Shown here piece after piece: positions 1 through 8,529 of a DNA stretch of 64,000 bases. The position numbers and the translations under genes were made by a program. Location of the stretch: the NCBI RefSeq assembly GCF_003688495.1, contig NZ_REFH01000008.1, positions 124,001-188,000 on the forward strand, written 5' to 3'. The first letter of the stretch is position 1. Every line of letters begins with the position of its first letter. The DNA comes from Flavobacterium weaverense. Its GTDB lineage: Bacteria; Bacteroidota; Bacteroidia; Flavobacteriales; Flavobacteriaceae. Under the pieces are notes generated by a model. That model made no database searches. It had not been told where the DNA came from and saw only the letters and a program-made list of their open reading frames with translations.

Positions 1-252
1 AGAATTATACCAAGTCCAAAAAAGTTTATGTATCAATTTAATGATCAAGGGAACTTGAGAGATTTTGCATTGCAACAAGAAAATTTTCTAACTAATATTA
101 TGACTAAAAGAGGATTGTTGACTGTTGACGATACTATTTACAAGCAACATACATTACATATTTCTGGTCCAGCAAAATCGTATCTTAGATTAAAAGTCAA
201 AGATTCAACAGAAATTGATTCCATACCTTCAATAAGTGAGTTTGAATTGTAA
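1..252 (+). CDS. C-terminal end of an unidentified protein (cut by the window edge)
   Basis: The reading frame is open from the first base (Arg-Ile-Ile-Pro-Ser-Pro ahead of the first Met at base 28), so this is the tail of a longer gene, not a 74-residue protein. The visible 83 residues are polar, with no recognisable motif; the last part alternates hydrophobic and charged residues, as in beta strands. It ends just before a bidirectional hairpin terminator shared with the convergent aldo/keto reductase gene. I do not recognise the family. Confidence 0.6.
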   Translation, partial: RIIPSPKKFMYQFNDQGNLRDFALQQENFLTNIMTKRGLLTVDDTIYKQHTLHISGPAKSYLRLKVKDSTEIDSIPSISEFEL

Positions 253-256
253 AAAT

Positions 257-290
257 AAAGCCTGATAAAATAAAATTTCTATCAGGCTTT
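257..290. terminator. Bidirectional intrinsic terminator
   Basis: An 11-bp perfect inverted repeat (AAAGCCTGATA / TATCAGGCTTT) with a 12-nt loop lies between two convergent genes. The A-rich left and T-rich right flanks allow termination in both directions. Confidence 0.85.
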
Positions 291-310
291 TGTATAATTA
301 TAGAATAAAA

Positions 311-1348
311 TTACGGAGCAGGATCTGGAATAATAGCTTGAACTTTATTTATTTCTGCTAGAATATCTTCAGAAAGTGACACTTTGATAGTATCAATATT
401 TTCCTTTAATTGTTTCAATGTTGTGGCACCAATGATTGTACTACTCACAAAAGGTTGCTGTTCAACGAATGCCAGAGACAATTCTGTTAAGGTTAATCCG
501 TTTTTCTTTGCAATTTCATTATACAACATTGTCGCTTGGGTACACTGCTCGCTATTATATCTTGTATACTGAGGGAAAAGTTTAATTCTAGCGTTGGGAT
601 GACTTTCTCCTGTCAAGAATTTTCCAGATAAAACACCAAAAGCTAATGGAGAATACGCTAGCAAACCTACATTTTCTCTCATGCAAATTTCTGAAGTTCC
701 TACTTCAAACAACCTATTCAATAACGAATAGGGATTTTGAACCGTTTTAATTCTGGCAAGATTTTTATATTTACTTTCTTCTAGAAAACGCATAATTCCC
801 CATGGATTTTCATTTGAAAGACCAATATGTTTAATTTTACCTTCTTTAACAAAACCATCTAAAGTCTCTAAAACTTGGTGAATATTGTCTTCCCATGAAT
901 CATCTTGTACTTTAAAACCACGCTGACCAAAGCAATTATTTTTACGTTCCGGCCAATGCAATTGATAAACATCTAAATAATCTGTTTGCAGTCTCTTTAG
1001 GCTATTATCCAGTGCATAATTTAAACTTTCAGCAGAGAAGTCTATAGTATCACGCATATAAGTAAAATTAGGATTTGGCCCCGCAATTTTAGACGCTAGT
1101 ACTATTTCCTCTCTCTTCCCTGATTTTTTTAACCAAGTACCAATGATTTTTTCAGTATTACCGTAAGTTTCTTTACTCGCAGGAACGGAATACATCTCAG
1201 CAGTATCAAAAAAATTAACACCATTTTCAAATGCATAATCCATTTGCGAATGACCTTCTGCTTCTGAATTTTGTTGTCCAAAAGTCATTGTGCCTAAGCA
1301 TATTTTACTCACTTTTATATCGGTATTCGGTAAAGTAGTGTATTTCAT
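311..1348 (-). CDS. tas: Aldo/keto reductase, Tas-like
   Basis: Predicted NADP(H)-dependent oxidoreductase with an AKR-type TIM barrel, 345 residues, like E. coli Tas (346). The AKR catalytic tetrad is visible as Asp48 and Tyr53 (in DTAEMY), Lys87 (LASK) and His131 (YQLHWPE). Family-typical stretches are LGTMTFG near residue 18, the SLKRLQTDYLDVYQ helix, QNPYSLLNR, and a terminal Pro-Ala-Pro like that of Tas. The physiological substrate is unknown; E. coli tas was found through suppression of a tyrosine auxotroph. It is monocistronic and converges on the preceding partial gene. Confidence 0.88.
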   Translation of the reverse strand: MKYTTLPNTDIKVSKICLGTMTFGQQNSEAEGHSQMDYAFENGVNFFDTAEMYSVPASKETYGNTEKIIGTWLKKSGKREEIVLASKIAGPNPNFTYMRDTIDFSAESLNYALDNSLKRLQTDYLDVYQLHWPERKNNCFGQRGFKVQDDSWEDNIHQVLETLDGFVKEGKIKHIGLSNENPWGIMRFLEESKYKNLARIKTVQNPYSLLNRLFEVGTSEICMRENVGLLAYSPLAFGVLSGKFLTGESHPNARIKLFPQYTRYNSEQCTQATMLYNEIAKKNGLTLTELSLAFVEQQPFVSSTIIGATTLKQLKENIDTIKVSLSEDILAEINKVQAIIPDPAP

Positions 1349-1450
1349 TTTTGAAGATTCTTAATTAAGTTACAAAAGTATATTTATTAAAACTTTTCGG
1401 TTTGCAATTAAACTATTTTTATGAAACGTTTATGTTTATAACCATAAAAA

Positions 1451-1478
1451 AAGGCTCAAACAAAATGCTTTGAGCCTT
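1451..1478 (-). terminator. Intrinsic terminator of the OmpA-like lipoprotein gene
   Basis: A perfect 10-bp stem (AAGGCTCAAA / TTTGAGCCTT) with an 8-nt loop. On the minus strand it is followed by a run of seven T (plus-strand A-run at 1445-1451), the right layout for the gene ending at 1505. Confidence 0.85.
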
Positions 1479-1504
1479 AAAAATAATAGTTTGAAAACTA
1501 AATT

Positions 1505-2446
1505 TTAGTTTAAATCATTCAGCATATCTGCAATTTCATCTAATCTAGGCGTTAGAATAATTTCGATTCTACGATTTTTTGCTTTTCCCTCAGCAGTTGC
1601 ATTACTCACTAGAGGTGAATATTCACTTCTACCTGCAGCAGTTAGATTTTGTTTATTTATTTTCTTGTTTTCAGTTAAAATCGAAACAATTGCAGTGGCT
1701 CTTTTAGTTGATAAATCCCAGTTATCGGCGATTGGACCAGCAGCAGAGAAAGCATCATTGTCCGTATGTCCTTCAATAAGAACTGAAATTTCAGGGTTGT
1801 CACCCAAAACTTTACCAACTTCCGTAACCGCTTTCTTCCCTTCAGAACCTACAGCATAACTTCCAGAATTAAATAGTAATTTGTTTTCCATTGAAACATA
1901 TACTTTTCCATTCTTTTGTTCTACAGTTAAGCCTTTACCTTCAAAACTATTTAAAGCTTTAGAAAGCGTTTCTTTTAATTTTTTCATGCTCGCTTCCTTC
2001 GCAGCAATTAAATTCTCGAGTTCTTGTAAACGCTGTGCATTTTTATTTAATCGCTCTTGTTCCTGAGCTAAAGCTTTTGCTTTTTCGTCAAGTTGTCCCA
2101 GCAAATCACGATTTTTCTTCATGTTACTTTGCAAAGCATCACTGCTATTTTTTTCTAAAGCATCGTATGAATCTTGTAAAACCTTAAATTTATCTTGTGC
2201 TGCAGCATAGTCTACTTTCAACTTATTCAGCTCCGCTTTTGACTTACTTAAATCAGAAGTCAATCCATCACGATATAATTCTAGTTGGTTTTTAGCCTTT
2301 AGTAAATCGGCATTTTCATCAGATATACTTCTATTTTCTTTTTTCAGATCGGCAAATTTAGTTTCGAGATCATTGTATATTTTTTTTGATACACATGAGG
2401 TCGAAAGTGCCACTGCTAGTAATCCTATCGAAAGTTTTTTTATCAT
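1505..2446 (-). CDS. OmpA-family peptidoglycan-associated lipoprotein with coiled coil
   Basis: An envelope protein that probably tethers the outer membrane to peptidoglycan. The N-terminus is a lipoprotein signal with lipobox Ser-Thr-Ser-Cys, lipidated Cys18. Residues about 25-165 are a long Lys/Glu/Leu-rich coiled coil. Residues about 180-300 are an OmpA/MotB C-terminal domain with the binding signature GHTDND, the Arg of STKRA and a final KNRRIEI. The architecture (lipoprotein, coiled coil, OmpA domain) is common in Flavobacteria. It has its own terminator, and a copy of the structured repeat (2504-2562) lies upstream. The exact partner is unknown. Confidence 0.88.
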   Translation of the reverse strand: MIKKLSIGLLAVALSTSCVSKKIYNDLETKFADLKKENRSISDENADLLKAKNQLELYRDGLTSDLSKSKAELNKLKVDYAAAQDKFKVLQDSYDALEKNSSDALQSNMKKNRDLLGQLDEKAKALAQEQERLNKNAQRLQELENLIAAKEASMKKLKETLSKALNSFEGKGLTVEQKNGKVYVSMENKLLFNSGSYAVGSEGKKAVTEVGKVLGDNPEISVLIEGHTDNDAFSAAGPIADNWDLSTKRATAIVSILTENKKINKQNLTAAGRSEYSPLVSNATAEGKAKNRRIEIILTPRLDEIADMLNDLN

Positions 2447-2503
2447 TTTGTTTATATTTTTATGCGTTGTCTTTTACCAAATGTAATCATTATACCCATA
2501 AAT

Positions 2504-2562
2504 CCTAGCCTTGATGGCATTGAAAATCCTTCCTACTCTTTTGAAAAAGCAGTAAGATTGAA
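2504..2562 (+). repeat. Structured intergenic repeat, copy A (degenerate, left half)
   Basis: Begins CCTAGCCTTGAT and continues TTGAAAATCCTTC, then a weak hairpin and AGATTGAA, matching the left two thirds of the copies at 17371, 45551 and 52738. The usual right end (GGAAATAGCTCC) is absent. A separate 7-bp inverted repeat, TCCTACT (2531-2537) with AGTAGGA (2581-2587), may form an alternative stem. Confidence 0.55.
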
Positions 2563-2604
2563 CCATCCCGAGGCATTAAAAGTAGGATAAAGTACCTAAA
2601 AAAT

Positions 2605-3366
2605 TTATTCAATTTCTACTAAAATGGGGCAATGATCAGAATGTACTGCGTCAGATAAAATAACGGCTCTTTTCAATTTATGTTTTAACGAATCACTTAC
2701 TAAGTTGTAATCGATGCGCCAACCCTTATTATTCCCTCTGGCTCCAGCGCGGTAACTCCACCAAGAATATTGATGTGGCTCACTGTTGAAATGACGAAAA
2801 CTATCTACAAATCCAGACTTCATAAATCCGTCAAGCCACGCTCGTTCTTGAGGTAAAAATCCAGAAACATTTTTATTTCTTACAGGATCATGAATATCGA
2901 TAGCTTCGTGACAAATATTATAATCACCGCAAATAACAAGATTTGGAATTTCTTGCTTAAGGTCATTGATATAATTTTGAAAGTCATCCATAAACATAAA
3001 TTTGTGGTCGAGTCTATCAATATTTGTTCCTGATGGTAAGTACAAACTCATGACAGAAACATCATCGAAGTCGGCACGAAGATTCCTACCTTCAAAATCC
3101 ATATGCTGAATTCCAGTTCCATGAACTACCTTGTTAGGCTTAGTCTTCGAAAGAATTGCCACGCCACTATATCCTTTTTTAGTTGCTGAGTAATAGTATT
3201 GATAAGGATAACCCGCTTCTGTGATTGCATCTACAGGAATTTGATCTTCCATAGCTTTAATTTCTTGAAGACAAATTACATCTGGGTTTGCTTGCTTCAA
3301 CCAATCTATAAATCCTTTAGAAATCGCTGCTCTGATTCCGTTGACGTTGTATGAAATAATTTTCAT
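2605..3366 (-). CDS. xth: Exodeoxyribonuclease III / AP endonuclease
   Basis: Base-excision repair enzyme of the exonuclease III family, which cleaves abasic sites and removes 3' blocks. At 253 residues it is a standard single-domain EEP-fold enzyme. Visible motifs are NVNGIRAA (Asn7), LQEIK with the metal ligand Glu35, SGVAILSK, GDYN (catalytic Asp-Tyr-Asn), the WRIDYNLVS block and the terminal SDHCP with catalytic His. The promoter (minus-strand TACTTTTG at 3386-3393) faces away from that of the divergent acyltransferase gene. Confidence 0.93.
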   Translation of the reverse strand: MKIISYNVNGIRAAISKGFIDWLKQANPDVICLQEIKAMEDQIPVDAITEAGYPYQYYYSATKKGYSGVAILSKTKPNKVVHGTGIQHMDFEGRNLRADFDDVSVMSLYLPSGTNIDRLDHKFMFMDDFQNYINDLKQEIPNLVICGDYNICHEAIDIHDPVRNKNVSGFLPQERAWLDGFMKSGFVDSFRHFNSEPHQYSWWSYRAGARGNNKGWRIDYNLVSDSLKHKLKRAVILSDAVHSDHCPILVEIE

Positions 3367-3385
3367 TGAAGTTTTTTTTGAGTTT

Positions 3386-3393
3386 CAAAAGTA
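3386..3393 (-). promoter_or_regulatory. -7 element for the exonuclease III gene
   Basis: On the minus strand this reads TACTTTTG, a full match to the Bacteroidetes -7 consensus TAnnTTTG, 19 bp before the start codon. No clear -33 TTTG is visible. Confidence 0.5.
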
Positions 3394-3445
3394 ATAAAAA
3401 AGAAGAAGTTTGACTTAGAAAAATAGAGAAAATGGAGTTTTTTGC

Positions 3446-3453
3446 TATCTTTG
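3446..3453 (+). promoter_or_regulatory. -7 element for the fused acyltransferase gene
   Basis: TATCTTTG matches TAnnTTTG and lies 26 bp before the ATG at 3480. Confidence 0.55.
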
Positions 3454-3479
3454 TTTCTTGCTCTAAAAACAAAAAATAA

Positions 3480-5282
3480 ATGGGTTTAGTAACCGCCAAA
3501 GAAGTTGCAAAAGCAATTAATGTAGATAAGTATGGAGTTCTTGGCACTTTTTCCGGTTGGATGCTAATGAAGTTGCTTAAAATTTCTACATTAAATAAAG
3601 TTTACGATAGAAATAGACATCTACAAGATGTAGATTTTTTGAATGGAATATTAGATGATTTACAAATAAAATTTGAAATACCAGAAGAAGACTTAAAACG
3701 TTTACCAAAAGATGGCGCTTACATAACAATATCAAATCATCCTCTAGGTGGTATTGACGGAGTTTTATTACTGAAATTGATGCTTGAAAGAGAACCAAAT
3801 TTCAAAATTATTGCTAACTTTTTATTACACCGAATTGAACCTCTCAAAAAATACATAATGCCCGTAAATCCTTTTGAAAATCATAAGGATGCGAAATCTA
3901 GCGTTGTAGGAATTAAAGAAACTTTACGCCATTTAAGCGATGGAAAACCATTAGGAATGTTTCCTGCCGGTGAAGTTTCAACGTATAAAGATGGAAAATT
4001 AATGGTTGATAAACCTTGGGAAGAAGGAGCAATAAAAGTTATTAGAAAAGCACAAGTACCTGTTGTTCCTATTTATTTTCATGCAAAAAACAGTCGCTTG
4101 TTTTATCTGCTTTCAAAAATTAGCAGCACGTTTAGAACTGCAAAACTACCTTCTGAAGTTTTTAGTCAAAAGAATAGAGTAATAAAAGTACGCGTTGGGA
4201 AACCAATTTCAGTTAACGAACAAAATGAGTACAAAACGATAGAGGAATACTCTGAATTTTTAAGAAAGAAAACCTACATGTTGGCTAATCCTTTCGAAAA
4301 GGAGACTCACTTTTTACCAACACCAACTTTAAAAATTCCTAAAAGCCCAAAGAAAATTGTGGGTGGTGCCAATAGAGAAAAAATGATTGCCGAAGTTGAT
4401 GCCGCCAGAAATACTGATTGTCGTCTTTTACAAAGTAAAAACTATGAGGTGTTTTTCACTGAAGCTGAAAAAATTCCTAACATTCTACATGAGATAGGCC
4501 GCTTACGAGAAATCACTTTTCGTGAAGTAGGTGAAGGGACTAACGAGTCTATAGATTTAGATAAGCATGATCAATATTATCACCACTTATTTTTATGGGA
4601 TAATGAAACCAATAAAATTGCAGGCGCCTACCGAATGGGCTTAGGTTCCAAAATTTATCCAAAATACGGAATAAATGGTTTTTACCTCAACGATCTATTT
4701 CGTTTTGAGCCAGAATTATATGATATGATGCACAAATCCATTGAAATGGGTCGTGCATTTATCATCAAAGAATACCAGCAAAAACCAATGCCTCTTTTCT
4801 TACTTTGGAAAGGGATTATGCACACCACGCTTCGTTATCCTGAACATAAATTCTTGTTAGGAGGAGTTAGTATTAGCAATCAGTTTTCTGATTTCTCAAA
4901 ATCATTGATGATTGAATTTATGAAGTCCAATTATTACGATCCCTATATCGCTCAATATATTCATCCAAAGAAAGAATATAAAGTAAAATTAAAGGACGCA
5001 GATAAAGATTTCATTTTTGATGAAGCTGAATCTGATTTAAATAAATTTGATAAGATTATTGATGAATTAGAACCGGGAAGTTTGCGTTTGCCTGTGCTTA
5101 TTAAAAAATACATCAAGCAAAATGCAAAAGTGGTTGCTTTTAATGTTGATCCCTTATTCAACAATGCTGTCGATGGATTAATGTATATTAGAATTGCAGA
5201 TATTCCAGAAAGTACAATGAAACCAGTAATGGAAGAGTTCCAAAAAGAGCTTGAAAGAAAACTACATGAAAAAGAAGATTAA
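3480..5282 (+). CDS. olsF: Bifunctional acyltransferase, OlsF type (ornithine/aminolipid synthesis)
   Basis: Predicted to make acyl-amino-acid membrane lipids by N-acylating and then O-acylating an amino acid such as ornithine. The N-terminal half (about 75-270) is a PlsC-like O-acyltransferase: NHPLGGID at 86-93 with His87/Asp93, FPAGEVS at 161-167, and VPVVPIYF at 193-200. The C-terminal half (about 315-520) is an OlsB/hemolysin-like GNAT N-acyltransferase, with LREITFREVGEG and IAGAYRMGLG. A one-chain enzyme of this layout (OlsF) was shown to make ornithine lipids in Serratia, and a Flavobacterium johnsoniae homologue is active. The product (ornithine, glycine or serine lipid) cannot be read from sequence. 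A shared terminator follows. Confidence 0.85.
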   Translation: MGLVTAKEVAKAINVDKYGVLGTFSGWMLMKLLKISTLNKVYDRNRHLQDVDFLNGILDDLQIKFEIPEEDLKRLPKDGAYITISNHPLGGIDGVLLLKLMLEREPNFKIIANFLLHRIEPLKKYIMPVNPFENHKDAKSSVVGIKETLRHLSDGKPLGMFPAGEVSTYKDGKLMVDKPWEEGAIKVIRKAQVPVVPIYFHAKNSRLFYLLSKISSTFRTAKLPSEVFSQKNRVIKVRVGKPISVNEQNEYKTIEEYSEFLRKKTYMLANPFEKETHFLPTPTLKIPKSPKKIVGGANREKMIAEVDAARNTDCRLLQSKNYEVFFTEAEKIPNILHEIGRLREITFREVGEGTNESIDLDKHDQYYHHLFLWDNETNKIAGAYRMGLGSKIYPKYGINGFYLNDLFRFEPELYDMMHKSIEMGRAFIIKEYQQKPMPLFLLWKGIMHTTLRYPEHKFLLGGVSISNQFSDFSKSLMIEFMKSNYYDPYIAQYIHPKKEYKVKLKDADKDFIFDEAESDLNKFDKIIDELEPGSLRLPVLIKKYIKQNAKVVAFNVDPLFNNAVDGLMYIRIADIPESTMKPVMEEFQKELERKLHEKED

Positions 5283-5303
5283 TCTTCGAATTATATAGAA
5301 AAG

Positions 5304-5340
5304 AAAATCCCGTTAATTTAAGAAGTTAACGGGATTTTTT
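5304..5340. terminator. Bidirectional intrinsic terminator
   Basis: A 13-bp perfect stem (AAAATCCCGTTAA / TTAACGGGATTTT) with a 9-nt loop lies between the acyltransferase gene and the convergent TM2 gene. A T-run follows on the plus strand, and the A-run before it serves the minus strand. Confidence 0.9.
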
Positions 5341-5345
5341 ATTTC

Positions 5346-5627
5346 TTAGAACCATGCTTTTTTCTCTACCTGATAGGTTTGATAAAACTCTTCATCAGAT
5401 TTTGTTAGATATATAATTCCTTCAATAAGCCCGAGTAAACTGGTCACTGTTCCACAAGTACAAATACTTATTACCAGCCATATTATTCCTTCTTTGGTGT
5501 AGCCTAAAAGAAATTTATGAATACCAAATACTCCTAGAAGTATTGCTAAAATTCCAGCTGGCAACTTTTTGTTGTCTTGTTTAATTGGCTTAGGATTGTT
5601 CCATTGCTCGTGTCTTGAATTTTCCAT
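5346..5627 (-). CDS. TM2 domain protein
   Basis: A 93-residue integral membrane protein. A polar N-terminus of about 24 residues precedes two membrane segments joined by a short loop, with the TM2 signature FGIHKFLLGYTKEGI and a Cys-Thr-Cys-Gly-Thr turn. The molecular function of bacterial TM2 proteins is unknown. It is monocistronic and converges on the acyltransferase gene. Confidence 0.85.
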   Translation of the reverse strand: MENSRHEQWNNPKPIKQDNKKLPAGILAILLGVFGIHKFLLGYTKEGIIWLVISICTCGTVTSLLGLIEGIIYLTKSDEEFYQTYQVEKKAWF

Positions 5628-5675
5628 TTTTTAAAATTATATTTTAGTTTAGTTAATAGTTATTCTTTTCTAATA

Positions 5676-7013
5676 TTACTCTTTTGGTTCCCAGAGTTCG
5701 ATTTTATTTCCTTCTAAATCAAGGATCCATCCAAATTTACCGTACTCATAAGTCTGCACATCACCTACAATTGTTACCCCTTCTTCAGACAATTTGTTTA
5801 ATAAATCATCCAAATTTACTACTCTGAAGTTTTGCATGAATTGCTTCTCACTTGGTGCAAAATAATTGGTTTCCTCTACAAAAGGGGACCATTGCGTTGA
5901 ACATTGATTGTCATTTTTATCTTTCCAAAGAAAAGTGGATCCAAAATCATCTGTTTTTAAACCTAAATGGGTTGCGTACCATGAAAGTAGTTCTTTTGGA
6001 TTTTTAGATTTAAAAAAGAAACCTCCAATTCCAGTTACTCTTTCTTCGGTTGCTGTTGGATTAGAATTACCAAAATATTTTGCTTTGATTTTATCAACGA
6101 TTACTTGCGCTAATCGCTCATGGCTTTCAAAGGTCCAACCAGCAATATGGGGACTTAATATAACATTTTTAGCTTTCAATAAATATTTAAATGCTTCAGG
6201 CGTGTATTTGTCTTTGAAGAGTGTTTCAAAAGACAATTTTTCATATTCTAAAACATCTAATCCAGCACCAAGTACCTTTCCAGATTGCATCGCAGTGACT
6301 AAATCAGCAGTTACAACATTATTCCCTCTAGAAGTATTTATAATCCAAAACGGTTTTTCAAATCCCTCGATAAATGCAGTATTAACCATTTTGTCTGTTT
6401 CTGGAGTCCATGGTAAATGTAAACTCAGCACATCAGTTTTTTGCTTTAGTTCTTCTAATGAAACTTGCTTAGCATTGGCATCAGCCACATTTTCTTTGAT
6501 ATCATAACACAGCACCTCAACATCAAAACCGCGAAGTTTTTTAGCAAATGCTTTTCCCATATTACCATAACCAATTATACCTACCGTTTTACCATCTAAC
6601 TCATGCCCTCTATTACTTTCTCTGTTCCAATGACCAGATTGGATTTCAGTATGCGCTTGATTTAATTTATTAAAAAGAGATAAAATCATCCCGAGAGAGT
6701 GTTCTGCGACTGCGTTTCTATTTCCTTCAGGCGCAGCTATAAGTGTAATGTTTTTAGAACTAGCATATTCACAATCAATGCTTTCTAATCCTGCTCCTAC
6801 TCTGGCGATGAACTGTAAATTAGTGGCTTTTTCTAAAAACGTCTTATCAATTTTGAACCTACTTCTAATTACAATCCCTTGATAATCTTGAATCTTAGCT
6901 TCAATTTCTTCTTTTGACGATGTGAAATCACTGTGGTTTATAAACCCAGCATTTTGCAATTGATCCCAAAGTATTGGGTTATTACTATCGATGTGAAGGA
7001 TTTTGATGTCCAT
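5676..7013 (-). CDS. D-2-hydroxyacid dehydrogenase fused to a VOC (glyoxalase-fold) domain
   Basis: Residues 1-315 form a complete D-isomer 2-hydroxyacid dehydrogenase similar to phosphoglycerate dehydrogenases: substrate loop RVGAGLESID, Rossmann motif GYGNMG near 148, and catalytic Arg229 (NTSRGN), Glu256 and His289 (SPHIAGW). Residues about 325-445 are a complete VOC domain, from VTGIGGFFFKSKNP to EGNKIELWEPKE, of the type usually encoded as a separate protein of about 120 residues. The linker (FGNSNPTATEER) is short and in frame, so this is a true fusion in this sequence. The family suggests NAD-dependent hydroxyacid oxidation, possibly in serine synthesis. The VOC substrate is unknown; no serC lies nearby. 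Confidence 0.85.
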   Translation of the reverse strand: MDIKILHIDSNNPILWDQLQNAGFINHSDFTSSKEEIEAKIQDYQGIVIRSRFKIDKTFLEKATNLQFIARVGAGLESIDCEYASSKNITLIAAPEGNRNAVAEHSLGMILSLFNKLNQAHTEIQSGHWNRESNRGHELDGKTVGIIGYGNMGKAFAKKLRGFDVEVLCYDIKENVADANAKQVSLEELKQKTDVLSLHLPWTPETDKMVNTAFIEGFEKPFWIINTSRGNNVVTADLVTAMQSGKVLGAGLDVLEYEKLSFETLFKDKYTPEAFKYLLKAKNVILSPHIAGWTFESHERLAQVIVDKIKAKYFGNSNPTATEERVTGIGGFFFKSKNPKELLSWYATHLGLKTDDFGSTFLWKDKNDNQCSTQWSPFVEETNYFAPSEKQFMQNFRVVNLDDLLNKLSEEGVTIVGDVQTYEYGKFGWILDLEGNKIELWEPKE

Positions 7014-7156
7014 AATTTAATTTTTTTTGATCCTCCAAATAAACAAAAAAATTACGGTTTATTATTTTTACCAAGGAAATTTGACCTTAAATTCATAAAT
7101 TAGCGCTCTAAATTTTTATTACAAATAGGAAAAACGTAATAAATGAAAAATGAAAA

Positions 7157-8308
7157 ATGAAATTAAGTAAAACATTCAAGGCTTTTTTTGAAAGTGAAAA
7201 ATCTGGTGGACTCTTATTGCTTTCTGTAACTATAATATCTCTCTTCTTAGCTAATTCAATCATTCAAACTGAATATATTGCATTTTGGGAAACTAATATT
7301 GGAAGTCATTCCATAACCCATTGGATTAATGATGGTTTAATGGCTATTTTCTTTCTATTAATTGGATTAGAATTAGAACGTGAAATATATCAAGGAGAAT
7401 TATCGAATATAAAAAATGCTTCTCTACCTCTTTTTGGAGCGCTTGGAGGGATGGTAGTTCCAGCGGGAATCTTTTTACTATTGAATTTCGGAACAATAAC
7501 GCAAAATGGCGCTGGAATCCCTATGGCGACAGATATTGCCTTTGCTATTGGTATATTATCACTTTTAGGAAGTCGCGTGCCCACGTCGCTTAAAGTGTTC
7601 CTGACGGCACTTGCAGTTATAGATGACATTGGAGCGATTTTGGTAATTGCTATTTTTTACACCGATAATATTGCCTTTATAAATTTACTTATTGCTTTTG
7701 GAATTATGGGCTTCTTGTTCATATTGAATAGAAGAAAGGTTCATAACATTATCCCATACTTAATTGGTGGTGCAGGAATGTGGTATTTTATGCTGAATTC
7801 TGGAGTACACGCAACAATTACTGGAGTGCTACTAGCTTTTGTAATACCATTTGGAGATGGTAGTAGAAAAACTTCTTCTTATAAATTACAACACTTTTTA
7901 CATAAACCTGTAGCTTTCTTTATACTTCCTTTGTTTGCCATGGCAAATACTGGAATAGCGATTGGTTCAGATTGGAGTTCAGAACTAAATCACCCGAACA
8001 CAATTGGAATTATATTAGGGCTTGTAGTAGGTAAACCTTTAGGAATTTGGTTGTTTTCATTTGCAGCAGTAAGCTTTGGAATATGCTCATTACCCCGCGA
8101 TTTAAAGTGGAGCAATATTGTAGGCGCTGGAATGCTAGGAGGAATAGGATTTACAATGTCGATATTTATCACATTACTCGCTTTTAAAAATGATGGAGAA
8201 GAAGTGATAACCTATTCTAAGATAGCAATTCTTATCGCATCGTTCATCGCTGGTACAGTTGGTTTCTTATTCTTAAATTTCAATTTAAAAGCTGATCGGA
8301 AAAAATAA
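7157..8308 (+). CDS. nhaA: Na+/H+ antiporter NhaA
   Basis: An inner-membrane electrogenic Na+/H+ antiporter for sodium and pH homeostasis. It is 383 residues with about 12 hydrophobic segments. Diagnostic motifs are GLELEREIYQGEL, ATDIAFAIG with Asp126 (E. coli Asp133) and AVIDDIGAI with the ion-binding Asp156-Asp157 (E. coli 163-164), then GIGFTMSIFI near the C-terminus. An upstream ATG at 7144 stops after five codons, so the start at 7157 is secure. It is a single gene ending in a strong terminator. Confidence 0.95.
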   Translation: MKLSKTFKAFFESEKSGGLLLLSVTIISLFLANSIIQTEYIAFWETNIGSHSITHWINDGLMAIFFLLIGLELEREIYQGELSNIKNASLPLFGALGGMVVPAGIFLLLNFGTITQNGAGIPMATDIAFAIGILSLLGSRVPTSLKVFLTALAVIDDIGAILVIAIFYTDNIAFINLLIAFGIMGFLFILNRRKVHNIIPYLIGGAGMWYFMLNSGVHATITGVLLAFVIPFGDGSRKTSSYKLQHFLHKPVAFFILPLFAMANTGIAIGSDWSSELNHPNTIGIILGLVVGKPLGIWLFSFAAVSFGICSLPRDLKWSNIVGAGMLGGIGFTMSIFITLLAFKNDGEEVITYSKIAILIASFIAGTVGFLFLNFNLKADRKK

Positions 8309-8335
8309 ATCAATCTTATAATTCTATACAAAAAT

Positions 8336-8369
8336 GCCTCGCTTGAATAGTATTTAAGCGAGGCGTTTT
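8336..8369 (+). terminator. Intrinsic terminator of nhaA
   Basis: A 9-bp perfect stem (GCCTCGCTT / AAGCGAGGC) with an 11-nt loop, followed by GTTTTC, 28 nt after the nhaA stop codon. Confidence 0.85.
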
Positions 8370-8529
8370 CTATTGTAGAAACAATTTAATTAGAATTTTA
8401 TACTGAAAAAATTTTTTTGAAATTTAATTTTTAAATACATAAAATAATAATTTCATGATCAAACAGGCGAAAACTATATCCGCTTATAGATAACAAAAAA
8501 ATTAGAAAACTGATAAATTAGAAATTTTA

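Noticed and set aside
5908-6507. 199-residue plus-strand frame antisense to the dehydrogenase-VOC gene
   Set aside because: The minus-strand frame has intact catalytic motifs across the whole stretch; the antisense frame has a Ser/Phe-rich shadow composition.
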